Both the position numbers and the translations under genes were made by a program. From Bdellovibrionales bacterium (lineage in GTDB: Bacteria > Bdellovibrionota > UBA1018 > CAIMNF01), in NCBI GenBank assembly GCA_947502835.1, contig CANNBJ010000005.1, positions 104,429 through 168,428 on the forward strand: DNA of 64,000 nucleotides. The letters are read 5' to 3'. A model generated the notes under the pieces. It was not told where the DNA came from and did no database searches. It saw nothing but the letters and a program-made list of their open reading frames with translations. Positions 26,619 to 34,755 of the stretch are shown piece by piece (the stretch's first letter is position 1; each line of letters starts with the position of its first letter).

Positions 26619-27028
26619 TCAGGATTCAGTGACACACGCCACGTTGCCATCTGAAAGGGCAGCACAAGTGTGATTGCTCGCAGGGGAAATGGAAATCACA
26701 GAATCGATTCCGGATACATGGTCCGGCCGTGAAGAGTTGGAATTCGTTCCGTTCCCGAGCTGACCGAATACGTTCCAGCCCCAGCATTCCACTTTTCCAT
26801 CCGCCACGATGGCGCAAGAATGGGCGCGCCTTCAGAAGATAGGGCGCTCGCTCCGGAAACTCCAGGAACGGGCGCGGATCGGGAAAGATTCTTCCCAAAG
26901 TCTTGTCCGTTCTGCCCATGGAATCCGGATCCCCAGCAATAGACACTGCCCCCTGAGACGACTGCGACTGGTTGAATCATTGAAAACCCTGAGTTTTTCT
27001 TCTGAGATAGCGGCGGAGTTGGAACCAT
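26619..27028 (-). pseudogene. Remnant of an RCC1-repeat gene (frameshifted)
   Basis: Two overlapping minus-strand frames together spell RCC1-repeat sequence. The upstream frame gives AVVSGGSVYCWGSGFHGQNG. After a one-base frame change in the stretch near 26820-26830, the other frame gives AHSCAIVADGKVECWGWNVFGQLGNGT, then NHTCAALSDGNVAC. A stop follows at 26619, just where the expected C-W-G would occur. Three partial repeats survive, with no signal peptide. The repeats resemble those of the intact lipoprotein at 121-4674, so this is probably a decayed paralogue or recombination remnant. The flanking 26496-26618 and 27029-27273 show nothing recognisable. Confidence 0.7.
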
Positions 27029-27273
27029 AGTCCTTCTTGATAAGCTCCGCTTCCTTCACTCAGCCTGTGAGAATTGAAAAAGAACCGATACAGAAAATGA
27101 ATATCCCTCGCTTCACACTTCACCCCGTTCCCCGATAATCCAGTTTTCGATTTTAGCGAGGAAGTTCGGACGCCGGAATGTGTACGATTGGACACACTTT
27201 GGAAATCGTCGGAAAATTGCAGATTTTCAATATTCCGAATTGAGAATTCATCTTTTTCGGCTGATGTGGCACC

Positions 27274-27690
27274 ATGGTTTTCGTGAAGAAATATGCTGGC
27301 TTATTTATTTTGATTTCCCTATTTTTCAATGCCGCTCTCGCAGGAGATTTGAATGTCCGCGGCGAAAAGCTTCAAAAGTGCAGCGACTCGCCCAAGACCG
27401 GATTTTTTCGGGATGGATTTTGCCTCACGGGGTCTCAGGACCACGGCACACATGTCGCCTGTGCGACGGTCACGAAGGAATTTCTTGAGTTCACCAAAAG
27501 CAAAGGCAATGACTTGATCACGCCTGCACCCGAGTGGAGCTTTCCTGGCCTAAAGCCCGGGGATCAGTGGTGTTTGTGTGCTCTTCGATGGCGTGAGGCA
27601 AAGAAGGCAGGGGTGGCGCCGAAACTTGACCTGAATGCAACTCACCAAAAAATGCTGAAGTTTGCTCCTCTCAAGGATTTGAAGGAGTAG
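27274..27690 (+). CDS. DUF2237 protein with a signal peptide
   Basis: A 138-residue protein. Residues 1-23 (KKYAGLFILISLFFNAALA) form a clear signal peptide. The remainder is a full DUF2237 domain: LNVRGEKLQKCSDSPKTGFFRDGFC, then HVACATVTKEFLEFTKSKGN, DLITPAPEWSFPGLKPGD and WCLCALRW, with the conserved Cys and Trp residues. Most members I know of start at the domain itself and are cytoplasmic, so export is unusual. A second copy ends at base 74 of this window. The next gene begins two bases after the stop, so the two form an operon. No biochemical role is established. Confidence 0.85.
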   Translation: MVFVKKYAGLFILISLFFNAALAGDLNVRGEKLQKCSDSPKTGFFRDGFCLTGSQDHGTHVACATVTKEFLEFTKSKGNDLITPAPEWSFPGLKPGDQWCLCALRWREAKKAGVAPKLDLNATHQKMLKFAPLKDLKE

Positions 27691-27692
27691 GG

Positions 27693-27875
27693 ATGGAAAC
27701 CAGTTTCAAAGTTCAGTGCCCGTACTGCTGGGAAGAGATCTGGATGGAGTTTTTTCCTGAAGATGGAGACCAGCAGGAAAGTATCACTGATTGCGAGGTG
27801 TGCTGCAATCCGATCCTGTATATTGTTTCCTTTAGCGGCAGGCGTGGCAGGGTGAGGGCTGAAAAGGCGCAGTGA
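27693..27875 (+). CDS. CPXCG-type cysteine-rich zinc-ribbon protein
   Basis: A 60-residue protein with the pattern C-P-Y-C (residues 9-12) and C-E-V-C-C-N-P (around 34-40) that defines the CPXCG small zinc-ribbon family. Members are typically about 60 residues and of unknown function. The ATG lies two bases after the DUF2237 stop (TAGGGATGG) and is probably translated by reinitiation. It converges on parB, with a terminator between. Confidence 0.85.
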   Translation: METSFKVQCPYCWEEIWMEFFPEDGDQQESITDCEVCCNPILYIVSFSGRRGRVRAEKAQ

Positions 27876-27901
27876 TCATTTAAGTAGCGCAGGTCTTCTC
27901 T

Positions 27902-27940
27902 GCAAACAAAAACCCCCAAGGTCAATGACCCCGGGGGTTT
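27902..27940 (-). terminator. Terminator of the parAB operon (possibly bidirectional)
   Basis: AAACCCCC (27910-27917) pairs with GGGGGTTT (27933-27940), and GGTC/GACC pair inside. On the minus strand the hairpin is followed by a T-rich tract (TTTTTGTTT), so it ends parB transcription. On the plus strand it could also stop the CPXCG transcript, though its T-tract is poor there. Confidence 0.8.
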
Positions 27941-27966
27941 GTCGTTTCAAGGATTGAATCGAGGTC

Positions 27967-28917
27967 TTACTTAAGCTGGCTCAGGGTCTTCTCTACGGCT
28001 TCGGTGAGCTTGTAGAGCTCTTCGCGCATCGCCTCAAGTCTTGCTTTCCCTTCGCCGGCCTTCCAGGTGAAACCCGGGATCTTTACTTTCTTCGGAGTCA
28101 CAGCAAACGTGAATGCTTTCGGTCCTGTGGATTCGGTCTTGTTGGTCTTCAGGACCTTTCCTTTTGCCATGAGTGCAAGTTCGCCTTCGTCCTCGTTAGA
28201 GGCTTTTGCGATGATCGCCATGTGTTCTTCGACCGGCGCATTCAAAAGAGTGCGCAGGAGCGAGCGGTTTTTCAGATTCTTGCTCTGAAGCATCTCTTTG
28301 GTTTCAGCTGGAAGACGGGTGAATCCGATGCATTCGGTGATGCGCGACTTCTTCTTTCCGAAAGCAGTCGCGATCGCCTCGTGGCTCGTGTACGCCCCTG
28401 CGGTAAGAAGCGAGTTGTAGCCTTCGCCTTCTTCAATCGGGTGAAGGTCCACGCGATCAAGGTTTTCGCGAAGGGCGATCTCATGAACCGCTTTGTCGGT
28501 CGAATTGATCACACGTGCCGGAATCCGCTCAAGGCCTGCGAGTTTGGAGGCGCGCAATCTGCGCTCCCCTGCAATCACCTTGTAGCGATCGCCATCTTGC
28601 ACAACCAGGATCGGCTGAAGTACGCCATGTTCCTTGATCGAGTGTGCGAGTGCCGCGATTTCTTCGTCATCAAAGTGGGTACGAACCTGGAGTTCGGATG
28701 CATCCACTTTTTCGACCGGAACGAAGTTCACCAAGAATGTGGTAAGCCCCTTCAGTCCGCTGTGGGTATTGTCGGCGCTGACCCGGGCAGTGGAGTAGAG
28801 TTGCTTCAAATAACCGCTTCCTTGACGTGTTTTTGCCTCTTTTTTCGATTCCTTCGATTCTTTGGCTTCCTTCATGTCCTTGGTATCTTTCATTTCGTTT
28901 GTTTCTTTTGTGTCCAT
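27967..28917 (-). CDS. parB: ParB-family partition protein
   Basis: A 316-residue ParB/Spo0J protein. The first 30 residues are a highly charged Lys/Glu run (KDTKDMKEAKESKESKKEAK). The ParB N-domain follows with VRTHFDDEEIAALAHSIKEHG, IAGERRLRASKLAG (the CTP-binding GERRxRA box) and ENLDRVDLHPIEEGEGY. A helix-turn-helix (SHEAIATAFGKKKSRITECI) lies at about 175-195. A GGAGG precedes the start at good spacing, and the gene is 16 bases after parA. The likely target is the set of six palindromes at 30073-30350. The sequence does not contain the canonical chromosomal parS, which suggests a plasmid-like or secondary partition system. Confidence 0.92.
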   Translation of the reverse strand: MDTKETNEMKDTKDMKEAKESKESKKEAKTRQGSGYLKQLYSTARVSADNTHSGLKGLTTFLVNFVPVEKVDASELQVRTHFDDEEIAALAHSIKEHGVLQPILVVQDGDRYKVIAGERRLRASKLAGLERIPARVINSTDKAVHEIALRENLDRVDLHPIEEGEGYNSLLTAGAYTSHEAIATAFGKKKSRITECIGFTRLPAETKEMLQSKNLKNRSLLRTLLNAPVEEHMAIIAKASNEDEGELALMAKGKVLKTNKTESTGPKAFTFAVTPKKVKIPGFTWKAGEGKARLEAMREELYKLTEAVEKTLSQLK

Positions 28918-28933
28918 GTTGATCCTCCGTGAA

Positions 28934-29992
28934 TCAGGTTAAGAGTTCGTGGGTCAGGTCGGTAAGGTCTTGGGATGCGTTGCCTTTTGGATTCACATCG
29001 AGCACTACCGTTCTACGTTTTGTCGCTTCATTGAGGTCTGCACTTCGATTGACCACTGTATTTGCGCAGTTTTCAGGAAACTGGGAGCGAAGTTCACCCA
29101 AGACTTCCTGACTGATCACTTCACGGTTGTCGTACATATTCGGAATGATCTTCACATCGAGCACACGCTTGAACTCGCGCTGCATTTCCTCGATTGTCGC
29201 CATGACGAGCGACATCCCGTGGAAGGAGAGCGGATTTGTTGCGCAAATGACGTTCACGCGGTCCGAGGCCACCAGCATCGATCCGTTCAAGATCGAAGCT
29301 GCGGGGTTTGTGTCCGCGATGATCAGATCGTATTGATCCGAGATTTTCGCAATTGCTTCAGACAGGCGGTATTCCCGGCGCGTTTTGTTGTTGAGCGGGA
29401 TTTCGATGTTGCAGAGCTGAAGGTTCGCAGGAATCAGATCAAGGCCGGGAGATACGTTCATGATGGCCTGATCTATGGGCAGGTCGTTGATCAGGACGTC
29501 ATAGATCGTCGGGCGCTCGTGCGAGTCGAGGATGTCGAGGTTTACCGTCAGATGTCCCTGGCCATCGAGATCGATTGCGAGAACCCGGTAACCCAGGATG
29601 GACGCAATCATGACGCATTGCGCCGTAAGAGTGGACTTTCCTGTTCCGCCTTTTACGTTGTAGAACATCTGCGTTTTGTTTTTTGGGTTTGCCGCAATAA
29701 ACTTGGTCGCCGCGGCGATCGCATCGTTAACGATCATCGCGCTTCCTGCTGCTTCTGCTCCAGCGCCCATCAGCTGCGCGCTCACTTCGGCATGCTTTGC
29801 TTCATCAAACTCACGAAGCATTTTAAAGAAGTTTTGCACCTCTTCAAGCGATAGAACCTTGCGGTCTACATTCCCGATGCGCTTTCTTTGGGTGTTGATG
29901 ATGCCGTTATTTTCAAAAGCAGGAATTAAAGTCTTCTCGAGTTTTGCGAGTTGCGCGAATTCATTTGGTGTAAAAACGATATCTTTGAACAT
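28934..29992 (-). CDS. parA: ParA-family partition ATPase with N-terminal DNA-binding-like region
   Basis: A 352-residue ATPase. The ATG at 29992 has AAGGAGG six bases upstream and is preferred to an upstream in-frame start at 30058. Residues 1-100 form an N-terminal extension (FTPNEFAQLAKLEKTLIPAF...NVDRKVLSLEEVQNFFKMLR) with the look of the winged-HTH region of plasmid P1/F-type ParA. The deviant Walker A KGGTGKST is at about 125, followed by LAIDLDGQGHLT and LIIADTNPAAS. Such long ParAs repress their own promoter, and the palindromes directly upstream are the obvious operator or centromere. It is co-transcribed with parB. Confidence 0.93.
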   Translation of the reverse strand: MFKDIVFTPNEFAQLAKLEKTLIPAFENNGIINTQRKRIGNVDRKVLSLEEVQNFFKMLREFDEAKHAEVSAQLMGAGAEAAGSAMIVNDAIAAATKFIAANPKNKTQMFYNVKGGTGKSTLTAQCVMIASILGYRVLAIDLDGQGHLTVNLDILDSHERPTIYDVLINDLPIDQAIMNVSPGLDLIPANLQLCNIEIPLNNKTRREYRLSEAIAKISDQYDLIIADTNPAASILNGSMLVASDRVNVICATNPLSFHGMSLVMATIEEMQREFKRVLDVKIIPNMYDNREVISQEVLGELRSQFPENCANTVVNRSADLNEATKRRTVVLDVNPKGNASQDLTDLTHELLT

Positions 29993-30072
29993 TGATGCCT
30001 CCTTGATCTGTCTGAACAAGTGTATTCGGAAAGCGTCAAAGTACAAATGAAAACTCAATAAAATTCATTGAT

Positions 30073-30350
30073 CGGTCGCCGTGGCGATCGAAGTTTGGGA
30101 CTGAGTATGGACTGTGAGCGGTCGCCGTGGCGACCGAATTGCGGGAGTGTGCGGAAGGTTTTGAGTCGGTCGCCGCGGCGACCGGATTGCGAGGGATTGA
30201 TTCATGGTCTTTATCGGTCGCCACGGCGACCGAAGGAGTGAGTGTAGGTGTGGATTTCATCCGGTCGCCGTGGCGACCGGTGGATTTCTTCTTTCTATTG
30301 GGCTTTCTGAGTGCCTGGATTGCTGCTTTCATCGGTCGCCGTGGCGACCA
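30073..30350. repeat. Six 18-bp palindromes upstream of parA (parS-like centromere/operator)
   Basis: Copies of CGGTCGCCGTGGCGACCG lie at 30073-30090 (one arm mismatch), 30119-30136, 30167-30184 (centre CG), 30215-30232 (centre AC), 30262-30279 and 30333-30350 (last base changed). Centre-to-centre distances are 46, 48, 48, 47 and 71 bp, and the bases between copies are unrelated. The array fills the interval between the parA start and the stop of the ABC permease gene. The position and dyad symmetry fit a ParB binding centromere and/or parA operator. The sequence differs from the common chromosomal parS (TGTTTCACGTGAAACA). Confidence 0.85.
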
Positions 30351-30354
30351 AGAA

Positions 30355-31140
30355 TCAGGAGCTTGCGCTTTGATAGCGACGAAGGCCTGCTCGCCAAAGG
30401 TTGCGAAGGGTGAATGCGTATGCTCCCAGAATCAGGAAAACGAGCAAATAGGACCAGCTTGAGGATTTCCCCATGAGTGCCTCGGCAGGGACGCTTCCCA
30501 TGAAGGCAAAGGGGAGTGCGGTCTTCAGAAGGTACTGAATGAATTTCGGATACAGGCCTTGGGGCTTGTTCGCGAGTGCGTAGAACTGATAGTAAAGGCG
30601 CGAGACGGTGATTCCGCGCTCAAGCCAAAACACCCAGATTACAAAAAAGAACCGAATCAAATACTGAGTAAGGAGTCCGATCAGGACCCAAAATCCGACC
30701 AGAATCCAGTTCCAGCCGCCTGTGAATCCGGCGCTCGGGCCGTAGTGATGAATGATGAAGAGTCCAAGGATTAGGTTCAGGATTTGCGAAAAGTTGATGT
30801 CCCGAAAGGTTGCAAGGAACAAGGGGCTGATTGGTTTGGTGAGAAGAACGTCCAAATCTCCTTGGTTCACCATGAAAGGAAAGGTCCAAAAGGAGCGCTG
30901 AAAGAATGTGGTAAAGAGCGAGTCACTTGCGATGAAAATTCCGAGAAAGAAAAACACCTGCTCCCGATTCCATCCGTTGATGATTTCGGTATTGCTGTAA
31001 ATCACTTCAAAGAATGCAAGCTCGATGAACACCCAGACGAGATCAGCAACCGTAAGCGCGATCGTATTGGTGCGGTAGATGAACTCCCGTACCAGATTGT
31101 TCTTCAGGCTTGTTTTGAAAACATCCCAATACGCACGCAT
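30355..31140 (-). CDS. ABC-2 type exporter permease (DUF990-like), second subunit
   Basis: A 261-residue membrane protein with about six hydrophobic segments. MRAYWDVFKTSLKNNLVREF opens it, followed by the VADLVWVFIELAFFEVIY helix and NQGDLDVLLTKPISPLF. This last stretch is the conserved cytoplasmic loop of DUF990-family ABC-2 permeases (typically G-x-L-D-x-L-L-x-K-P). The ATG at 31140 is chosen because it begins just after the preceding permease stop. With the genes at 31142-31963 and 31982-32980 it makes a complete exporter. The substrate is unknown; characterised relatives export drugs or lipid-linked molecules. Confidence 0.85.
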   Translation of the reverse strand: MRAYWDVFKTSLKNNLVREFIYRTNTIALTVADLVWVFIELAFFEVIYSNTEIINGWNREQVFFFLGIFIASDSLFTTFFQRSFWTFPFMVNQGDLDVLLTKPISPLFLATFRDINFSQILNLILGLFIIHHYGPSAGFTGGWNWILVGFWVLIGLLTQYLIRFFFVIWVFWLERGITVSRLYYQFYALANKPQGLYPKFIQYLLKTALPFAFMGSVPAEALMGKSSSWSYLLVFLILGAYAFTLRNLWRAGLRRYQSASS

Positions 31141-31141
31141 C

Positions 31142-31963
31142 TCAGCCCCCAATCCCCTGATAGCGATGGATGGACTTCTTCCATGCAAGGTGAAGCAGGA
31201 TCAGAAACGCCAAGGCCCAAAGAACCCCAAGCCCCATCTCGCGAAGCCAAATCGAGGAGTCCCATTTTCCAAGAGCCACTTGGGTTGGTCCAAAGACATA
31301 GAGATAAAAGGGTGTGCATTTCCAAATCAGGCTGTATTTCTCGGGGACGATGGTGAGTGGGATGAGTTCTCCGCAAAAGAGCGCCACCACCATGTTCTTC
31401 ACCATGAGGGCTGCAAAAGCGTTCTCCCAATAAAAGGCAACGGTCGCAAGGATGCATCCAAAGAGGTAGGCGATCACGTTTCCAAGAAGGGCAAGCATCA
31501 TCGCCATGAGGAGGTTTGGAAGGCTCAGGGAGGTGAAGAGGGTTGCGATCGAACCAAGTGCAAAGCAGAAGAGGAGGGTCAGGAGCTTCTCGCCAAGCCC
31601 CTTGAAGTACACGAACTCAAGAACCCCCACGGGGCGCAGGAGATAGTTGTTCAATGTTCCTGTACGGATCATTTCAATGAGGCTGAAGTCCAGGTCCCCG
31701 CCCCGGATCTGGCTGAACAAAAGCGAGGTCCAGGTGTAGGCCATGAGTTCGCCATAAGACATGCCCGCAAAAGATGCGCCCGGGTCTCCGCGAAGGATTG
31801 CGGTCCAAAGCATGAGCTGGATTCCGACCGGCACGATGGCTGAGCCAAAGATGTCGAGCAGGAACTCCCCTCGGTAGGCGAGAGCTTCCTTGATTCCGTT
31901 CCGGATGGTGGCAATCCGCCAGCCGAGTTGAAGGGTGTGACTTTGCATTGTTTGATCCGCCAT
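31142..31963 (-). CDS. ABC-2 type exporter permease (DUF990-like), first subunit
   Basis: A 273-residue membrane protein paired with the permease at 30355-31140. It has six predicted hydrophobic segments and the loop GGDLDFSLIEMIRTGTLNNYLLRP, the first-subunit version of the conserved permease loop. The N-terminal RNGIKEALAYRGEFLLDIFG is an amphipathic interface helix. Its stop is one base from the start of the second permease, and the ATPase gene ends 18 bases upstream, so all three are one operon on the minus strand. Confidence 0.85.
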   Translation of the reverse strand: MADQTMQSHTLQLGWRIATIRNGIKEALAYRGEFLLDIFGSAIVPVGIQLMLWTAILRGDPGASFAGMSYGELMAYTWTSLLFSQIRGGDLDFSLIEMIRTGTLNNYLLRPVGVLEFVYFKGLGEKLLTLLFCFALGSIATLFTSLSLPNLLMAMMLALLGNVIAYLFGCILATVAFYWENAFAALMVKNMVVALFCGELIPLTIVPEKYSLIWKCTPFYLYVFGPTQVALGKWDSSIWLREMGLGVLWALAFLILLHLAWKKSIHRYQGIGG

Positions 31964-31981
31964 GGATTGACTCCCGCTGCC

Positions 31982-32980
31982 TTAGTTCTGGTAGATCCGC
32001 TGGATCACACGTTCAAGCGAGGCTTCCTGGATTCCGATGTCTGCAACCTGAAAGTTTGAGAGGAGCTTTTGGAAATACTCGGTGATTTTGGAGCGGGTGA
32101 TGGTGATCACATAGGTGGTGGGGTCTTCCTCGTCCATCGACACCTGTTCGTTTGGAATGGCAAGCAAGCTTGAGACTTCAGAAAGAGCTGGGGCGCTCAG
32201 GAGCTTTACCTTGAGAACACACTCGTCCTGCTCGGTCAGGCGCTTCGGGTTCCCGTCAAAAATCAGAGAGCCTTCCTTGATGAGAAGCACTCGTTTGCAG
32301 AGTTCGGAAATGTCATCCATGTTGTGCGAGGTCAGAATGATCGTCGCTCCCTCGCGCTGATTGTGGGCACGGAGGAACTCGCGAAGCTTCTTTGAGGCAA
32401 GAACATCAAGTCCGATCGTAGGCTCATCCAGAAAAATCACCTTCGGAAGGTGAAGGATCGCGCCGATCACCTCCATCTTCATCCGCTCCCCGAGCGAGAG
32501 TCTTCGGATCTGGGTGTTGAGCAGCTTGGTCACATCGAGGAGCGTGGTCAGCTCGTCCACTCGTTTTCGGTAAAGTTCCCTTGGAATCTGATACAGTGCC
32601 CGGATCAAATCAAAGGCTTCGATGGCAGGAAGGTCCCACCAAAGCTGTGCCTTCTGCCCCATGACGATCGAGATCTGCTTTCTGAATTCAATCGAGCGGT
32701 CAAAGGGAGTGAATCCCAGAACGCGCGCTTCACCCGAGGTAGGTGGGATCAATCCTGAAAGAATTTTGAGAAGAGTGGTCTTTCCCGCTCCGTTTGCACC
32801 GATGAGCCCTGTGAATTCTCCTTTTTGAATCTCAAAGGAAACCCCCTTCAGGGCCTCATGGGTCACATATTCCGGACGGTAGAGGAGCTTCAGGGTTCCC
32901 TTCAGTCCTTCTTCTTTTTTGATGGAACGGAAGCTGCGCTTCACATCCCGCACTTCAATGGCAAAATCACTTGGGTTCAT
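31982..32980 (-). CDS. ABC transporter ATP-binding subunit
   Basis: A 332-residue ATPase from the ATG at 32980; an in-frame TTG at 33001 is a weaker choice. Walker A GANGAGKTTLLK, Q-loop VMGQKAQ, signature LSLGERMKM and Walker B VIFLDEPT with an H-loop (LTSHNMDD) are all present. The ATPase core is preceded by a short helix with FRSIKKEEG and LYRPEYVTHEALKG. This extension is typical of ATPases paired with DUF990 permeases. The C-terminal 100 residues form a regulatory tail. The start overlaps the end of the upstream secreted-protein gene by 14 bases. Confidence 0.92.
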   Translation of the reverse strand: MNPSDFAIEVRDVKRSFRSIKKEEGLKGTLKLLYRPEYVTHEALKGVSFEIQKGEFTGLIGANGAGKTTLLKILSGLIPPTSGEARVLGFTPFDRSIEFRKQISIVMGQKAQLWWDLPAIEAFDLIRALYQIPRELYRKRVDELTTLLDVTKLLNTQIRRLSLGERMKMEVIGAILHLPKVIFLDEPTIGLDVLASKKLREFLRAHNQREGATIILTSHNMDDISELCKRVLLIKEGSLIFDGNPKRLTEQDECVLKVKLLSAPALSEVSSLLAIPNEQVSMDEEDPTTYVITITRSKITEYFQKLLSNFQVADIGIQEASLERVIQRIYQN

Positions 32981-33962
32981 TTGAGAGAGTACGCTTTCCA
33001 ATCATTTTTTCAGGGGAGACGGCAAAGGGGAGTGCGGCATTGTAGCGAAGCTTGAGCTGAAGAGATTCCCCCATTGGTTCCTTTGTCAGAAGTCGTTCGA
33101 CAAAGGGTGCCTCGACCGGAAACACCGTAATCAGGCGCGCGTCCCCTTTGTTCTTGATCAGGATGGAATGAATCAAGAGTGCCGTGTTCTTTCCGTACGG
33201 GTTGTAGCGAACAAAGGGCACGAGATCGGTTCGCATTTCGATCTCGTCGGTCTCGGTCTTGAAGGCCTCCACCACTCGTTTCGGGTGAATGGACTTGAAA
33301 TCAAAACGGGTTAGATCCTTGGGAAGGGACTTCTTCTTTGATTTGAACAACGCATCGATTTGGGCTTTGGCATTCAGGTCTCCCCGGAATGCGATCTTCC
33401 CCGCAAAGAGAGTCAGGTTCAAAAGGAGCGTGCCCTTCTCGGGGTGGCCACTGAAGATGCCTTCTTTGATTCCGAAACCCGCTTCGATCTCATGGCGCAC
33501 GTAGCGCGCGCGTTTGTAGCCATAGGGGGTTTCAAGAATGCTGAAGAGGTAGCCGTAGGTGTGGTTCAGGCCCGCATGCCCGATCACAAATTGGGAATCA
33601 TAGGGAACGTTCCAGTTGCGGTTGAAGAATTGAATCAGGTTCGGGGGTACGGTCTTCTTGCCGGAGGCAAGATTGCTCTCGTCGATATTCCGGCTCAAGC
33701 CCCACAGATCAAGGAGTCCCTTGGTCTTGGCATCCTGATCAAGTTGGCTCAGGAATCCCGGAACGGCATCCTCAATGACTTTTGTGATCAGATCAGGATC
33801 CGATACGCCCTCAAGATTCCTGGTAATCGCCGCCCAGGGGCAATCTTCCCGGGTTTCATGCAGTGCGGGGTTCGGGCAGGCGGCCACGGCGCTTTCTTGA
33901 ACCCCAAAAAAAGATGCAACGAGACTGATCAGGGCCTGAAACATTATGATTCTCGCTCTCAT
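32967..33962 (-). CDS. Secreted protein of unknown function
   Basis: A 331-residue protein with a signal peptide (FQALISLVASFFGVQESAVA, cleavage near residue 27) followed by ACPNPALHE. I recognise no family. Visible features are a DCPW motif, an aromatic-rich middle (NRNWNVPYDSQFVIGHAG, LNHTYGYLFSILETPYGY) and a basic stretch FKSKKKSLPKDL. The C-terminal half alternates strand and charge, as in a beta-rich periplasmic domain. The 3' end overlaps the ABC ATPase gene by 14 bases, so it may supply a periplasmic part of the exporter, but that is inference. The start lies only 30 bases from a divergent methyltransferase gene. Confidence 0.65.
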   Translation of the reverse strand: MRARIIMFQALISLVASFFGVQESAVAACPNPALHETREDCPWAAITRNLEGVSDPDLITKVIEDAVPGFLSQLDQDAKTKGLLDLWGLSRNIDESNLASGKKTVPPNLIQFFNRNWNVPYDSQFVIGHAGLNHTYGYLFSILETPYGYKRARYVRHEIEAGFGIKEGIFSGHPEKGTLLLNLTLFAGKIAFRGDLNAKAQIDALFKSKKKSLPKDLTRFDFKSIHPKRVVEAFKTETDEIEMRTDLVPFVRYNPYGKNTALLIHSILIKNKGDARLITVFPVEAPFVERLLTKEPMGESLQLKLRYNAALPFAVSPEKMIGKRTLSNEPK

Positions 33963-33992
33963 GGGTGTATCGTTTAGCCCACTGGACCTGAA

Positions 33993-34610
33993 ATGAAAAG
34001 CTCAGACTCTGTGCCCTATTATGAATATCACGCCCGTCGATTGGCTGACGCGGATCTTGTTACAAGAACGCCAGGTGAGCTGCTTCCTTTTTTGCAGGAG
34101 CTCACGCCTGGCGACCGGATTCTCGATCTTGGATGTGGTTCGGGCTTTGACCTGAACTTTATCCGGAAGGCTGGAATGGATGCAGTGGGCCTGGAGGGGG
34201 CTGATGCAAGGCTTGCGATTTCATCCGATTTGAATCCCGGTGCCACGATCCTGAAGAAAAATTTTCTCTTCTATACTCCAGCCGAAGGCGAATGGGACGG
34301 AGTTTGGGCAAACCGCTCTCTTCATCACTTCTCGCCCGAGGCAACGCAAAGAGTTGTTGCTAGTCTGTTTCGGGGATTGAAACGAAACGGAGTGCTTGGC
34401 GCAGTGGTCTACGAGGGAGAAGCTGGATTTGAGGATCGCGAAGGTGATCTTGCGGGCCCCTCGCGCTGGCTTCAGCCTTGGCGTGAAAAGGCGATCTCGA
34501 GCATGATCGAGCAAAGCGGCTTTGTGATTAAGAAGGTCGGCCGCCAACCTGCGAATCCGGGGATGGGGCATGCGCTGCCCAGTCTTCTCATCCTTGCCCG
34601 CAAAATCTAA
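33993..34610 (+). CDS. Class I SAM-dependent methyltransferase
   Basis: A 205-residue protein with motif I DRILDLGCGSGFDLNFI (about residues 35-50), an acidic GLEGAD motif II and WDGVWANRSLHHFSPEA (motif IV-like). It belongs to the small-molecule-type class I fold. The C-terminal LIEQSGFVIKKVGRQPAN is the usual final strand region. Nothing identifies the substrate. It is divergent from the secreted-protein gene with a 30-base gap, so both promoters must be very compact. Confidence 0.85.
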   Translation: MKSSDSVPYYEYHARRLADADLVTRTPGELLPFLQELTPGDRILDLGCGSGFDLNFIRKAGMDAVGLEGADARLAISSDLNPGATILKKNFLFYTPAEGEWDGVWANRSLHHFSPEATQRVVASLFRGLKRNGVLGAVVYEGEAGFEDREGDLAGPSRWLQPWREKAISSMIEQSGFVIKKVGRQPANPGMGHALPSLLILARKI

Positions 34611-34736
34611 GCAAACTCTTGAAAAAGGCGAATCTGCTGCGCTTTTTGACTAAATCTCATTCCGGCGCACCGGTCAGTGCGCCTCACTCGATTCGCGTCA
34701 AAAATCTTCGCATCTTCACCTTTTTGAAGAGTTTGC
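34611..34736. repeat. Long imperfect inverted repeat after the methyltransferase gene
   Basis: Arms GCAAACTCTTGAAAAAGGCG (34611-34630) and 34717-34736 match as an inverted repeat at 18 of 20 positions. Pairing continues imperfectly inward (TTTTTGAC with GTCAAAAA). At the tip is a perfect GGCGCAC/GTGCGCC hairpin around CGGTCA. The first 25 bases of the left arm, without the leading GCA, recur directly at 34756-34780, next to the R1 repeat core. The whole could fold into a single extended stem; it lacks a clear U-tract. Confidence 0.65.
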
Positions 34737-34755
34737 GGGGGTGTGATTTATCTAG

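Noticed and set aside
30036-30332. 98-residue open frame on the minus strand across the palindromes
   Set aside because: Its protein is largely a translation of the palindromes (recurrent VATAT and RHGDR segments) and it overlaps the parA leader; no ribosome site or homology.
30073-30350. CRISPR-like array (18-bp repeats with four 28-30-base spacers)
   Set aside because: The repeats are full palindromes, one spacer is 53 bases, there are no cas genes, and the position directly upstream of parAB fits a partition or operator site.
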